Part shown: positions 1 to 8,356 of the stretch, one piece after another | Position numbering within the stretch: position 1 is the first letter of the stretch | Layout of the letters: every line of letters begins with the position of its first letter | From: Oceanospirillaceae bacterium | GTDB lineage: Bacteria > Pseudomonadota > Gammaproteobacteria > Pseudomonadales > Balneatricaceae | NCBI GenBank assembly: GCA_024640955.1 | Contig: JAHEDZ010000006.1 | Coordinates: forward strand, 1-64,000 | DNA length: 64,000 nt | Direction of reading: 5' to 3' | Position numbers and translations under genes: made by a program | The notes under the pieces: generated by a model | Seen by the model: the letters and a program-made list of their open reading frames with translations, nothing else | Database searches by the model: none | Told to the model about the DNA's origin: nothing

Positions 1-493
1 AATCGAACTTGAGTTCGTTGTTGGAGGTCAGAGAGATTTTCACGCTTACAGCGAGCGTCCCGGGGTAACCCTCTAGGCCCTCGTCAAGCACCGTTGATAG
101 CTCAACACCAACCTCATCACTCGCTTTGAAAGGCTGCGCCTGAAACACCCTATTGTGTAGGCCTTGTAAACCGCCATGCAGCTGGTTATCACCCTCATTG
201 GCACTGAGTCTGTAAGTTTGACCATCAATAGCGAAGGACGCGCCGGCAATCCGGTTTGCATAGCGACCGACAAGCGCACCGAGATAGCCAGCATCCTGCT
301 CATAGCTGGACAAATCATCAAAACCGAGAACGACATTTTCCCGCTCGCCGCTAGCGTTAGGTAGGCATACCGCACTTACCCGGCCACCGTAGGTAATAAG
401 CTCGACACTCATACCTGACTCATTACTCAAAATGAATTTATCAACTGGGTGTCCAGCTACTGTTGAACCGAAGTCTGATCGAGTGATTTGCAT
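1..493 (-). CDS. galM: aldose 1-epimerase (galactose mutarotase), 3' end cut by window edge
   Basis: Translating the minus strand from the ATG at 493 gives an uninterrupted frame that runs off the window at base 1 (about 164 codons). The N-terminal half carries the family signatures: a GRYANRI segment near residue 76 and a LHGG segment near residue 104. Both belong to the GalM-type fold that interconverts alpha and beta anomers of hexoses in the cytoplasm. Full-length members are about 340-350 residues, so roughly half is missing. No strong ribosome binding site is visible. The gene lies downstream of purU in the same direction, with a 207-bp gap. Assignment to the epimerase family is firm; the sugar it acts on is not known. 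Confidence 0.85.
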   Translation of the reverse strand, partial: MQITRSDFGSTVAGHPVDKFILSNESGMSVELITYGGRVSAVCLPNASGERENVVLGFDDLSSYEQDAGYLGALVGRYANRIAGASFAIDGQTYRLSANEGDNQLHGGLQGLHNRVFQAQPFKASDEVGVELSTVLDEGLEGYPGTLAVSVKISLTSNNELKFD

Positions 494-663
494 AAATTTT
501 CTACCCAGAGTATCCAGAGCGCTTAGAGCGCCGAGATAAGGAGTTTAGCGATTAGGGCATGAAAGCGCATTAATAGCGTCAAGAAGAAAAGCTGAATGCA
601 CAGACTCGGTTATCTTTACAGATGCTTAACTGCAGCCTACGTTAGCGACCGATTGGAAGGGTC

Positions 664-690
664 GGGGAATGCGGCTACGCCGCACGCCCC
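664..690. repeat. GC-rich hairpin downstream of purU
   Basis: An inner GCGGC-TAC-GCCGC stem (671-683) is flanked by GGGG and CCCC. It sits just past the purU stop codon. There is no run of T on the minus strand, so it is not a classical terminator, but it may still stabilise the mRNA end. The rest of the 494-700 gap shows nothing coding. Confidence 0.35.
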
Positions 691-700
691 GCGTGCAAGA

Positions 701-1570
701 TTAATCTAGAACGACGGTCTTAAGGCCGTTAACAAATACACGGTGTTCAGAGTGGGCTTTAACCGCTTTAGAGAGCGCTAGGTTCTCCATATTTCGGCCC
801 ATATCACGCAGGTCATCTGGCTCAAAACCGTGATCAACACGGCCGACTTCCTGCTCAATGATTGGACCCTCGTCCAGATCCGAAGTGACATAATGAGCGG
901 TCGCGCCGATCTGCTTAACACCGCGATCAAAGGCCTGATAGTAAGGACGCGCGCCTTTGAAGCCTGGCAGGAAGGAGTGATGAATGTTGATGCACTGGCC
1001 AGCCAGCGCAGAGCAGAGCTCAGGCGAGAGAATCTGCATGTAGCGCGCTAGCACCACTAACTCTGAACTCGTCTCTTTAAACGCCTGCATAATGCGTTTT
1101 TCACGCGCAGCCTTGGTCTCAAGTTTGGTTTCCAGATTCGGTAGAAGCTCAAAGCCCAAACCATAAAACTTCGCGATAGGCTCAAGATCAGGGTGGTTCG
1201 ACAAAATACCGGTCACTTCAATGTTGAGCTCACCGCGTTTCTGACGGTACAGCAACTCCATCAAACAGTGGTCGTGCTGCGATACTAGTATCAGCGTCTT
1301 CATTGGCGCTGAAACCTCAGCGAAGTGCGAAACCATATCCAGCTCATCAGCGACCTGCGCTTTAAAATCAGCCTCTACCGCTACAAGATCAAGTGGCGCC
1401 TCGGTGGTGAACTCAATGCGACAGAAAAAGCGCCCTGAGTGCAGGTCGTCGAACTGTTTCATCTCAGTGATGAAGCAACCTCGACCCGCCAGAAATCCTG
1501 AAATAGCTGCAACAAGGCCGGTCTGTCCCGGACATTCAACTTTAAGGATGTAGGCGTTAGCACTGCTCAT
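701..1570 (-). CDS. purU: formyltetrahydrofolate deformylase
   Basis: Hydrolyses 10-formyl-THF to formate and THF, balancing the one-carbon pool. The 289-residue product matches the usual PurU length (about 280). It has an N-terminal ACT domain (residues ~8-85, starting LKVECPGQTGLVAAISG) and a C-terminal formyltransferase-fold domain (~90-289). The latter contains the NHPDLEP, NIHHSFLPGFKGA and GATAHYV segments, which supply the Asn/His/Asp catalytic set of formyl-THF enzymes. The ATG at 1570 has an AGGAGAG ribosome binding site. In this window the formate it releases could be oxidised by the formate dehydrogenase encoded near 42 kb, and FolD near 21 kb makes its substrate; this link is inferred. 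Confidence 0.95.
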   Translation of the reverse strand: MSSANAYILKVECPGQTGLVAAISGFLAGRGCFITEMKQFDDLHSGRFFCRIEFTTEAPLDLVAVEADFKAQVADELDMVSHFAEVSAPMKTLILVSQHDHCLMELLYRQKRGELNIEVTGILSNHPDLEPIAKFYGLGFELLPNLETKLETKAAREKRIMQAFKETSSELVVLARYMQILSPELCSALAGQCINIHHSFLPGFKGARPYYQAFDRGVKQIGATAHYVTSDLDEGPIIEQEVGRVDHGFEPDDLRDMGRNMENLALSKAVKAHSEHRVFVNGLKTVVLD

Positions 1571-1631
1571 GACACTCTCCTGAATGAGCTCTATTAACGA
1601 GCTTTGATTACCGAAGGATTTCGGGTGGTTT

Positions 1632-1666
1632 AAAAACAGAGTGCAAGCTTAGGGGGCTTGCACTCT
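1632..1666 (-). terminator. Rho-independent terminator after the ferredoxin-reductase-like gene
   Basis: A perfect 11-bp stem (1638-1648 with 1656-1666, AGAGTGCAAGC and its complement) is followed on the minus strand by GTTTTTA. It lies about 100 bp beyond the stop codon of the oxidoreductase that ends at 1766, and would close the iolG-reductase transcription unit. Confidence 0.75.
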
Positions 1667-1765
1667 TTGCACAACAAAAGCCTGCTCTGATTGACGACTT
1701 TTATCTCATATCTCTCATACTGAGTGATGCGAAGCTATCAATTCACATCACCGGCTAAGCCTCAG

Positions 1766-3001
1766 CTAGCCTGCTTGCTTCAACAGCACTTTCATATTCA
1801 CTGAGGCATCAGCCAACTGCTCAGGCTCAATCTGTGCACGCTTGTTGATGAGACGCTCGCAGAGTTTCACATCTTTAGCCACTGAGTTACCCGGTCCAAT
1901 ACCGGCTACAGCAATGACGCGGTGGTCCATATCCAGCTCGAAAACCAGAAGGTTGTCACCTGATTCACGCGCGGCGCGTTTAGACTCAGGGTGCCCCCAG
2001 CCAGCCATCTGCAGACCAAGATCGTACTGATCTGACCAGAACCAAGGCAGGCCTTCAAACTTAGTGTTCTCACCGCTTAAGATCTGATCGGCTACGTGAT
2101 GCCCCTGCTCCTGCGCGTTCCGCCAAGACTCTACACGCACACGCTCACCATTGAGCGCCAGCGGGAAGGAGCAGCAGTCACCCACTGCATAGATATCTGC
2201 AGCACTGGTTTCCAGGTACTCGTTAACGGCGATACCGTTAGCGAGTTCAAGGCCAGCATTATCGGCCAGTTCGATGTTAGGCACAGCACCTACACCAAGA
2301 ACCAGCAGATCGAATTCAAATTTTTCGCCGTCATTGAGCTCTACAAAGACAGAATCACTGCTCGCATTTACATCAGCGATATGCGCGCCCATGTGCAGGT
2401 TTACACCAGCGTCTTTGTGGCGCTGTTCAACACGCGAGCTAATTTCAGGCGGAAGTACGCGGCTAAGCAGGCGCTCCTGCGCTTCAAACAGATCAACCTT
2501 GGCACCTTCCGAGAGTGCAGACGCCAGCTCGAGGCCAATGAAACCGCCGCCGACAATACCTACACGTGGATTGGCATGTTTCTCAACCAGCGCCTTAATA
2601 TCATCGGCATCAGCTTTTGTGCGCAGCGTCTTGATAGGTGTTCCGGGCAGGTCATAGGCCGGAATCATACGCGCACGAGCACCGGTTGCAATAACCAGTT
2701 TATCGAACGGCAATTTCACGCCATTTACCTCAACGGTTTTACCCGCTGCATCAATAGACTGAGCTGGCTGACCGGCAAACAGCGTCAAGCGATCTGAGTC
2801 GAGCTGTTTGGTTGGATCCAGATCAACCACCGGTACCGGCTCACCAATCTTCAGCCCTTTAGAGAGGGGTGGACGGTCATAGGCCACATCCGCTTCGTCA
2901 CTGATCAGACTGATATGCAGATCCTGATCACTGGCCAGCAGACGCTGAGCACAACTTACACCAGCAAGGCTGGCACCGATAATAATGATTGATTTAGACA
3001 T
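1766..3001 (-). CDS. FAD-dependent NAD(P)H:ferredoxin/rubredoxin reductase-like oxidoreductase
   Basis: Flavoprotein of the pyridine nucleotide-disulfide oxidoreductase class I fold, about 411 residues. It shows an N-terminal FAD Rossmann motif (IIIIGASLAGVSCAQRL), a central NAD(P)H motif (VGIVGGGFIGLELASAL) and the C-terminal FAD motif IYAVGDC. A C-terminal reductase domain follows. Such proteins pass electrons from NAD(P)H to a small ferredoxin that feeds an oxygenase. I chose the ATG at 3001 because homology begins there and GAAAGAG lies upstream; an upstream in-frame ATG at 3055 adds 18 residues without similarity. It follows iolG by 71 bp in the same direction, so it is probably cotranscribed with inositol genes. 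Ferredoxin reductase MocF of rhizopine catabolism has this architecture; whether this protein serves the MocD-like oxygenase at 17.5 kb is inference. Confidence 0.85.
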   Translation of the reverse strand: MSKSIIIIGASLAGVSCAQRLLASDQDLHISLISDEADVAYDRPPLSKGLKIGEPVPVVDLDPTKQLDSDRLTLFAGQPAQSIDAAGKTVEVNGVKLPFDKLVIATGARARMIPAYDLPGTPIKTLRTKADADDIKALVEKHANPRVGIVGGGFIGLELASALSEGAKVDLFEAQERLLSRVLPPEISSRVEQRHKDAGVNLHMGAHIADVNASSDSVFVELNDGEKFEFDLLVLGVGAVPNIELADNAGLELANGIAVNEYLETSAADIYAVGDCCSFPLALNGERVRVESWRNAQEQGHHVADQILSGENTKFEGLPWFWSDQYDLGLQMAGWGHPESKRAARESGDNLLVFELDMDHRVIAVAGIGPGNSVAKDVKLCERLINKRAQIEPEQLADASVNMKVLLKQAG

Positions 3002-3072
3002 CGCTCTTTCGCTAGAGGTAAAACAGTGCAATTCTAGATCCGTTACATCAAGCAACGGATCCAGACGAAGGT

Positions 3073-4077
3073 TTAGCCAAGTACTTCAGATACTTTAACC
3101 ATGCGGCCTTCAGCCGCGGAACGTACAGCCGCTTCAGCCAGTACCAGCGCCATCAGACCATCTTCGCCAGTCGTTGGTGGAGTCACTCCCTGCTCAACAG
3201 CTGCAACGAAAGCGCGAATCTCCGCCTGGTAAGCGGGCATGTAGCGCTCCATGAAGAAGTTCATCAATGGACGACGTTTGTAGCCATCGGCAGTGGCGAT
3301 CTGCACGGTGTTCTCGTGGTGGTTGTCAGCTTGCGCCATACCCTCAGAGCCCAGCACTTCAATGCGCTGGTCGTAACCGTAGGTCGCACGACGAGTGTTG
3401 GTGATAACAGCCTGGCGACCCGATGCAGTCTTCATCAGTACGTTGACTGAGTCGTAGTCACCGGCTTTACCGATCTCTTCATCCACGAGGACAGAACCCG
3501 TCGCCTGAACTTCAGCAACTTCCTCACCCAATAACCAACGCGCGATATCAAAGTCATGGATAGTCATGTCGCGGAAGATGCCACCTGAGCGCTTGATGTA
3601 ATCGACCGGTGGTGCACCCGGGTCACGGCTCGTAATAGTAACCATCTCAACCTTACCAATGGTGCCATCATCAATAGCATCTTTAACACCAGTAAAGTCA
3701 GGATCGAAACGACGGTTGAAGCCGACCATCAGAGTACCTTTGGTCTCTTCAACCACCTTCAGACAGTCCTGTACACGCTTAATGCTCAGGTCAACAGGCT
3801 TCTCACAGAACACCGCTTTGCCCGCTTTACAGAACTGTTCAATGAGGTCTGCGTGAGTGTCAGTTGGGGTACAGATTATTACGCCGTCGATGTCAGCTGA
3901 TGTAGCAATCTCATCGATCGTGCGAATATCACAACCGTGCTCGTCTGCCATCGCCTTCGCAGCATCTGCAAAGGGCTCTGCAACAGCAACAAACTCTGCA
4001 CCAGCGGCAGCGCTAATAGCAACAGCATGGGCTTTACCGATACGGCCAGCACCCAAAATACCAATACGAACTGTCAT
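3073..4077 (-). CDS. iolG: myo-inositol 2-dehydrogenase
   Basis: Gfo/Idh/MocA-family NAD-dependent dehydrogenase that oxidises myo-inositol to 2-keto-myo-inositol (scyllo-inosose), the first step of inositol catabolism. The 334-residue product has the N-terminal dinucleotide motif GILGAGRIGKAHA, the EKP motif (FCEKPVDL) with its catalytic Lys, and the C-terminal HDFDIARWLLG segment typical of IolG. The ATG at 4077 has a clear AGGAGA site. A TTTGGAA-N6-TTCCAAA operator lies 108 bp upstream (4185-4204). The gene is placed apart from the iolDCBJ operon and is followed by a flavoprotein. Of the three Gfo/Idh proteins in the cluster this is the closest to canonical IolG by eye. Confidence 0.92.
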   Translation of the reverse strand: MTVRIGILGAGRIGKAHAVAISAAAGAEFVAVAEPFADAAKAMADEHGCDIRTIDEIATSADIDGVIICTPTDTHADLIEQFCKAGKAVFCEKPVDLSIKRVQDCLKVVEETKGTLMVGFNRRFDPDFTGVKDAIDDGTIGKVEMVTITSRDPGAPPVDYIKRSGGIFRDMTIHDFDIARWLLGEEVAEVQATGSVLVDEEIGKAGDYDSVNVLMKTASGRQAVITNTRRATYGYDQRIEVLGSEGMAQADNHHENTVQIATADGYKRRPLMNFFMERYMPAYQAEIRAFVAAVEQGVTPPTTGEDGLMALVLAEAAVRSAAEGRMVKVSEVLG

Positions 4078-4184
4078 TTAATTTCTCCTAGGAATAGCCC
4101 GATTCCGAGCCGATATACCTGAGCTAGACGCCCATTTTCTCTGATTAGGCGACTCTAGCAATCTATTTTTCAACTATCAATACA

Positions 4185-4204
4185 TTTGGAATAAATATTC
4201 CAAA
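4185..4204. promoter_or_regulatory. palindromic operator (GGAA-N6-TTCC) upstream of iolG
   Basis: TTTGGAATAAATATTCCAAA has 9-bp arms and a 2-bp centre. The core GGAA-N6-TTCC equals the recognition motif I recall for the RpiR-type repressor IolR of Sinorhizobium meliloti. A related, imperfect copy stands before iolI (8249-8268). No RpiR-type protein is encoded in the window, so the binding protein is unknown. Confidence 0.7.
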
Positions 4205-4257
4205 GGTTGGATTTAACTCAGTCTTAACATCTGATTTCCACCTCATTCGCTGCGCGA

Positions 4258-4300
4258 ATAAGCCTCCTACAAGGAGGCTTATCTAGCCTCTGTGGGAGGC
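4258..4300. repeat. pair of adjacent hairpins between ABC operon terminator and iolG operator
   Basis: A perfect 10-bp stem, ATAAGCCTCC and complement (4258-4282), is followed by a second smaller stem, GCCTC/GAGGC (4286-4300), which reuses the same sequence. No T run follows on either strand. It may be a degraded repeat or a transcript-end structure. Confidence 0.4.
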
Positions 4301-4323
4301 TTATCGACTGACGGGAGATGAGG

Positions 4324-4352
4324 CGAAAAAAACGCCCTCAAATGAGGGCGTC
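4324..4352 (-). terminator. Rho-independent terminator of the inositol/sugar ABC operon
   Basis: ACGCCCTCA-AA-TGAGGGCGT forms a 9-bp stem (4332-4351). It is followed on the minus strand by seven T residues. It lies 30 bp beyond the stop of the ATP-binding subunit gene. Confidence 0.88.
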
Positions 4353-4380
4353 TATCAGAGCTACTTAAACCATCTTGCTT

Positions 4381-5151
4381 TTAAGCGTTCTCAGCATACT
4401 CCGGAGCGGTCTTCGCACCCGTGATGTAAGAAACTACGTCTTCGCCAGAGGTCTCCTCTTTACGCAGATTCGCAACAATCTTACCGCGACGGAATACTAC
4501 GATGCGATCCACCAGATCAAACACCTGACGCATGTTGTGGCTGATCAGAATCAGTGGTTCACCGGCCTCTTTCAGCGTGCGGATAATGTTCTCAACCTGC
4601 GCTGTCTCCTGAACACCCAGAGCCGCTGTTGGCTCATCCATGATGGTCAGTTTTGAGTGGAAGGTTGCAGTGCGGGCGATTGCCACACACTGACGCTGAC
4701 CACCTGACATGTTGCTGATAGCGTTGTTGATGTTCGGAATCTTAACCCCGGTCTTCTCCAGCGAGGCAAGGGTCTTCTCGCGCATCGCTTTGTAATCGAG
4801 TACCGAGAATGGCCCCAACTTGAACTTAAAGATTTCACGCCCCAAGAAAAGGTTATCTGGAACGTTCAACGCATCTGCCAACGCAAGGTTCTGGAACACG
4901 GTCTCGATGCCCGCTTCCCGCGCCTCTAGCGGCCCTTTGAAATCGACTTCTTCACCATCAAACCAAACTTTACCTGCAGTTCGCTGCTCTACAGCTGTGA
5001 TCTGACGTACAAAGGTCGATTTCCCCGCGCCGTTATCACCCATAATAGCAACGTGCTCGCCTTTGCGGATCTCAAAATTCGCACCCTCAAGTGCTTGGAC
5101 ACCACCGTAGTGTTTGGTGAGGCCTTCTGTTTTCAGAATAATATCGCTCAT
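4381..5151 (-). CDS. sugar ABC transporter ATP-binding protein (single-ATPase type)
   Basis: Cytoplasmic ATPase of a carbohydrate importer of the CUT2 class. The 256 residues hold one nucleotide-binding domain: Walker A GDNGAGKST (~residues 38-46), signature MSGGQRQC, and Walker B LTIMDEPTAALG. Most CUT2 ATPases (RbsA, XylG) are tandem duplications of ~500 residues; this short single-domain form resembles FrcA of rhizobial fructose importers. The gene follows the permease by 9 bp and ends just before a strong terminator. Location between iolG and iolI suggests inositol or a related cyclitol as cargo; that is inferred from context only. Confidence 0.88.
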   Translation of the reverse strand: MSDIILKTEGLTKHYGGVQALEGANFEIRKGEHVAIMGDNGAGKSTFVRQITAVEQRTAGKVWFDGEEVDFKGPLEAREAGIETVFQNLALADALNVPDNLFLGREIFKFKLGPFSVLDYKAMREKTLASLEKTGVKIPNINNAISNMSGGQRQCVAIARTATFHSKLTIMDEPTAALGVQETAQVENIIRTLKEAGEPLILISHNMRQVFDLVDRIVVFRRGKIVANLRKEETSGEDVVSYITGAKTAPEYAENA

Positions 5152-5160
5152 CTCAAACTC

Positions 5161-6237
5161 CTAGGACTTAGCCGCTTGCTTGCGCGCACGCCACTGGTCA
5201 AGAACAACCGCGCCCACAATGATCGCTCCCTTTGCCATCTCTTGATAGAAAGCATCTAACTTGAGGAAAGTGAAGCCGGAAATAATTACACCGTAAATCA
5301 AAGCGCCAATACATGTACCTAGTATTGAGCCGCGGCCGCCAGCAAGTGATACACCGCCGATTACCGCCATCGCAATCGCGTCGAGCTCGTACATCAGCCC
5401 CATACCTGATTGCCCGGTAAGGGCCTTCGAGGACATAACAATCGCTGCAACGGCGGATAAAATGCCTGCTATTGCGTAAATCAGGACCTTGAGGCGCTCT
5501 ACTTCAATACCGGACATTCGAGCAGCCTGCTCATTAGAACCTATCGCGTAAGTGTGCTTGCCGTACTTTGTGTACCTCAGCAAAAAGTGCATCAAAACAG
5601 CAAGGGCGATAAATATGAACACGGGATTCATGCCAGCGCCAATCTCGGCATAACTCTCTTGTAGATAAGAGATTGGCACGCCTTTGGTCGTCCAGTTTGC
5701 CACTCCACGAGCAAACAACATCATACCGAGCGTCGCAATGAATGGCGGTATTTTCGCATAAGCTATCAGAGCACCATTGACCACTCCAGCTACCAAACCC
5801 GCAAATAAACCAACAACTATTGGAACAATTAAGGGTAAATTCAGATAAGCCTCGCCCAGAATTGGCTTGAGATTATCCATCCCATACTGATTGACAGACG
5901 CCTGTGCAAAGGCTGTCGCTATCATTGCGACAGCGCCGACAATCGAACCAGAACTTAGATCAATCCCCCCGGATATAATTACTTGGGTAACCCCTAGAGC
6001 GATGATACCAATGATTGCAACCTGCAAAACGATGATTTTTAAGCGAGGCTCATTAAATAAGGTATCAACACGATCGCGTGTGTTGAATAAGAAACTGTCA
6101 CCTACGAATAGTCGCCCTAAGACCTCAAAGGCACCAACGATTAAAATCAATGCAAAAAATACATTGAGCTCAGGTGGACGATGGCGCTTTTTCGGGTCGT
6201 ACTTCAAGCCGCCAAGGCCGTGCTGACTAGCCGACAT
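5161..6237 (-). CDS. sugar ABC transporter permease (CUT2, RbsC/FrcC-like)
   Basis: Inner-membrane permease of the BPD_transp_2 family, 358 residues, with many hydrophobic helices beginning near residue 25 (LNVFFALILIVGAFEVLG). It has conserved segments typical of RbsC-type permeases: GGIDLSSGSIVG near residue 90 and the C-terminal ALIYGVIISGFTFL region. It forms the transmembrane pore for the substrate delivered by the periplasmic protein encoded just upstream. A hairpin with a T-run stands between that gene and this one, which would give more binding protein than permease. The probable cargo is an inositol. Confidence 0.9.
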   Translation of the reverse strand: MSASQHGLGGLKYDPKKRHRPPELNVFFALILIVGAFEVLGRLFVGDSFLFNTRDRVDTLFNEPRLKIIVLQVAIIGIIALGVTQVIISGGIDLSSGSIVGAVAMIATAFAQASVNQYGMDNLKPILGEAYLNLPLIVPIVVGLFAGLVAGVVNGALIAYAKIPPFIATLGMMLFARGVANWTTKGVPISYLQESYAEIGAGMNPVFIFIALAVLMHFLLRYTKYGKHTYAIGSNEQAARMSGIEVERLKVLIYAIAGILSAVAAIVMSSKALTGQSGMGLMYELDAIAMAVIGGVSLAGGRGSILGTCIGALIYGVIISGFTFLKLDAFYQEMAKGAIIVGAVVLDQWRARKQAAKS

Positions 6238-6261
6238 TAGAGTTCTCCCAGATATCAGACT

Positions 6262-6289
6262 TTTAAAAAAGGGCTCCGAAGGAGCCCTT
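6262..6289 (-). terminator. intercistronic terminator/attenuator between binding-protein and permease genes
   Basis: AAGGGCTCC-GAA-GGAGCCCTT (6269-6289) is a 9-bp stem followed on the minus strand by TTTTAAAA. It sits inside the importer operon. Partial termination here would explain how binding protein is made in excess over membrane subunits, a common arrangement. Confidence 0.75.
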
Positions 6290-6308
6290 GGCTTATTGCA
6301 GTTCGTAT

Positions 6309-7271
6309 TTACTTGTTGCGATCGAGGTACTGGTCGATGTTATCCATAGAAACCAGTTCGAACGGAATGTACACTTCACGAGACACTTTTTCGCCAGCAA
6401 TCAGCTTAGCAGCTGTGTCTACTGCACCAGCACCCTGTGCTGCCGCGTTCTGGAAGACGGTAACGTCAAGATCGCCGCCCTTCATCGCTGCAAGTGCATC
6501 GTCTGTAGCATCAACGCCACCGACAACAACAGAGTCCATGGAGATTCCAGCCGCCTTCATTGCCTGGATCGCACCCAAGGCCATTTCGTCATTGTTCGCA
6601 ATCACGAAGTCAAACGGATCCCCCGTAGACAACCAGTTAGTCATGATGTCCTGAGCTTTAGTACGCTGCCACTCACCAGTTGTTTTTGGCGCGACGAGTT
6701 CCATGAAATTACACATATCAAGACCCATGACCTGCTCAGCATCAGCCGTACGCTGGATTGCCGCCTCATTGGTAAGCTGTCCCATTAGCAGGTAACCGCG
6801 AGCTCCATCGGATTTGCCTTCGGCTCGAAGCTGGTTACACATCGCAAATGTCTGCAGTGTGCCAGATTCAATTTCGTTAGAAGCAACATACGCGAACGGA
6901 CCGCCATCGAGCTGCTCAATTGGTACAGGCTTACGGTTAACGAATACGGCTGGTATACCCGCATCTTTCAGCGCCTGTGTCATTGGCTGCACAGCGGTCG
7001 AATCTACTGCCTGAATAATCACAGCATCAATACCGTTTGCAATTAAGTTATTGATCTGGTCGATCTGGCGACCCTGGTCGTTATTTGCGTCCAGCTGGAT
7101 CATGGTGTGACCGTTAGCTTCCGCATAAGCCTCAGCCCCATTACGTAGAATCGTTGTAAACTTGTCATCGAATAGGTAAGCCGCAAATGCGAGATCGGCG
7201 GCGTTAGATACCTGAGCAACACCGCCAGTTACGGCAGCCGTCAGAGATGCAGCAAGGATCGTTTTTTTCAT
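6309..7271 (-). CDS. sugar ABC transporter periplasmic substrate-binding protein
   Basis: Periplasmic_binding_1/4-type protein for a CUT2 importer, 320 residues. A signal peptide is visible (KKTILAASLTAAVTG..., cleavage likely after the SNA that precedes ADLAF). The mature part has the ribose-binding-protein-like pattern: N-terminal lobe with NDQGRQIDQINNLIANGIDAVIIQ, and second-lobe segments FVIANNDEMALGAIQAMK and VGGVDATDDALAAMK. I chose the ATG at 7271 because it has GGAG upstream and starts the signal peptide; the upstream ATG adds ten polar residues. It is the first importer gene after iolI. Inositol or an inositol isomer is the likely ligand; MocB of rhizopine uptake belongs to the same family. 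Confidence 0.88.
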   Translation of the reverse strand: MKKTILAASLTAAVTGGVAQVSNAADLAFAAYLFDDKFTTILRNGAEAYAEANGHTMIQLDANNDQGRQIDQINNLIANGIDAVIIQAVDSTAVQPMTQALKDAGIPAVFVNRKPVPIEQLDGGPFAYVASNEIESGTLQTFAMCNQLRAEGKSDGARGYLLMGQLTNEAAIQRTADAEQVMGLDMCNFMELVAPKTTGEWQRTKAQDIMTNWLSTGDPFDFVIANNDEMALGAIQAMKAAGISMDSVVVGGVDATDDALAAMKGGDLDVTVFQNAAAQGAGAVDTAAKLIAGEKVSREVYIPFELVSMDNIDQYLDRNK

Positions 7272-7353
7272 TTTTTCGTCTCCTGTTGGTGTCTGGCACA
7301 CCGATTATTGTTATTGAACCAGAAATCCTCGAAAGGACTATTTTCATGCTGAG

Positions 7354-8184
7354 TTAGCAGCTTGAACCGGATAACTCACTTGCAATGAAATCGAACGATT
7401 GAGCGATCGCCTCAGATGGATTTTCTAATCCATGCACTTCTGGCGAGAAGGGCTCAAACGAGACAGATCCACTATAACCTGCCTCCTGTAACTCTCGAAT
7501 TTGATCAACATTACCAATACGGTCGCGTGCGTCAACCAAAATTCTATGTTCATCCCGCATATCCATCGCCCCAAGCCTTGGATCTACAACACCCGAGATC
7601 TCAATAATCCCAGTGTGCTCTGGGAAAATGGGCGCGCCAATTGCGCAACCATTTGCAATAAAATGGTGGAACGTATCGTGCACCAACATAAAGGTGCTCT
7701 CTCCTTCCACCGCTTCAATAGCCTCTACGGCTTCAGCTTTGTGACGCAGCGAGCACTGCACAAAACCCAGCGGTTCGATAAACCCTTTGATACCCGCCGC
7801 TTGAAGTAGCGGCTTCAACTCAGCCAGTGCAGTTTTTAAATTTGCCTGGCGCTCGCCATCCGCAGTACCTGAGCCGTCATTTACGGGAATTAAACCGATA
7901 CCTGCAGCGCCAATCGCCGCGGCGGTTTTAACTAGAGACGCCGCCTGCTCGGCTCGTTCTGCGTTCCACTCATTGAAACGCTCTAACTGCGCCAGGCCCG
8001 TAATTTTTATATCCAAATCGACAGACAACTGCTGCACTTGCTCGGGGGAGTCGCCATCAAATAGCGGCCGGTTCAGATCATTACGAAGATGCACGCCCAC
8101 ACACCCTAGCCGTTTCGCAATGCGCATCAAATCATCGTATCGCATACTTGGGCAAGCCATGTGATTGATCGCTTTTTGCAGCAT
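7354..8184 (-). CDS. iolI: inosose isomerase-like TIM-barrel protein (IolI family)
   Basis: Sugar phosphate isomerase/epimerase family (AP endonuclease 2 fold), 276 residues against 278 for Bacillus subtilis IolI, which interconverts 2-keto-myo-inositol and related inososes. The block GFIEPLGFVQCSLRHK ... LVHDTFHH aligns by eye with the IolI metal-site region (Glu, then Asp-x-x-His). SVSFEPFSPE near the C-terminus provides the last Glu. I chose the ATG at 8184; the longer frame adds 14 residues overlapping the operator-proximal leader. It is the first gene after the GGAA-N6-TTCY operator at 8249 and probably heads the importer operon, 82 bp before the binding-protein gene. An IolE or IolH role cannot be excluded. 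Confidence 0.75.
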   Translation of the reverse strand: MLQKAINHMACPSMRYDDLMRIAKRLGCVGVHLRNDLNRPLFDGDSPEQVQQLSVDLDIKITGLAQLERFNEWNAERAEQAASLVKTAAAIGAAGIGLIPVNDGSGTADGERQANLKTALAELKPLLQAAGIKGFIEPLGFVQCSLRHKAEAVEAIEAVEGESTFMLVHDTFHHFIANGCAIGAPIFPEHTGIIEISGVVDPRLGAMDMRDEHRILVDARDRIGNVDQIRELQEAGYSGSVSFEPFSPEVHGLENPSEAIAQSFDFIASELSGSSC

Positions 8185-8248
8185 TCTTGTCACTCTAAAT
8201 TGGATAATGCAGCCCAAAGATAACAATCAAATTTCCAAATAACAACAA

Positions 8249-8268
8249 TTTGGAACACTTATTCTAAA
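8249..8268. promoter_or_regulatory. second, imperfect GGAA-N6-TTCC operator upstream of iolI
   Basis: TTTGGAACACTTATTCTAAA matches the iolG operator at both ends with one arm mismatch (TTCT for TTCC). It lies 64 bp upstream of the iolI start codon. Shared sites suggest that iolG and the iolI-importer operon answer to one regulator. Confidence 0.6.
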
Positions 8269-8356
8269 GATATTTTTACTTTAGATATAACAAACCGAAT
8301 ATGGATACTGCTAAATCAAAGTCGTTAAATATAAATCATACCGGCAGACTCTTTGT

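Noticed and set aside
73-375. 100-codon frame on the minus strand near the window start
   Set aside because: The galM frame covers the same bases with clear family motifs; this frame is its shadow.
2096-2797. 233-codon plus-strand frame opposite the ferredoxin-reductase-like gene
   Set aside because: Antisense to a well-supported flavoprotein gene; no motif and no start signals.
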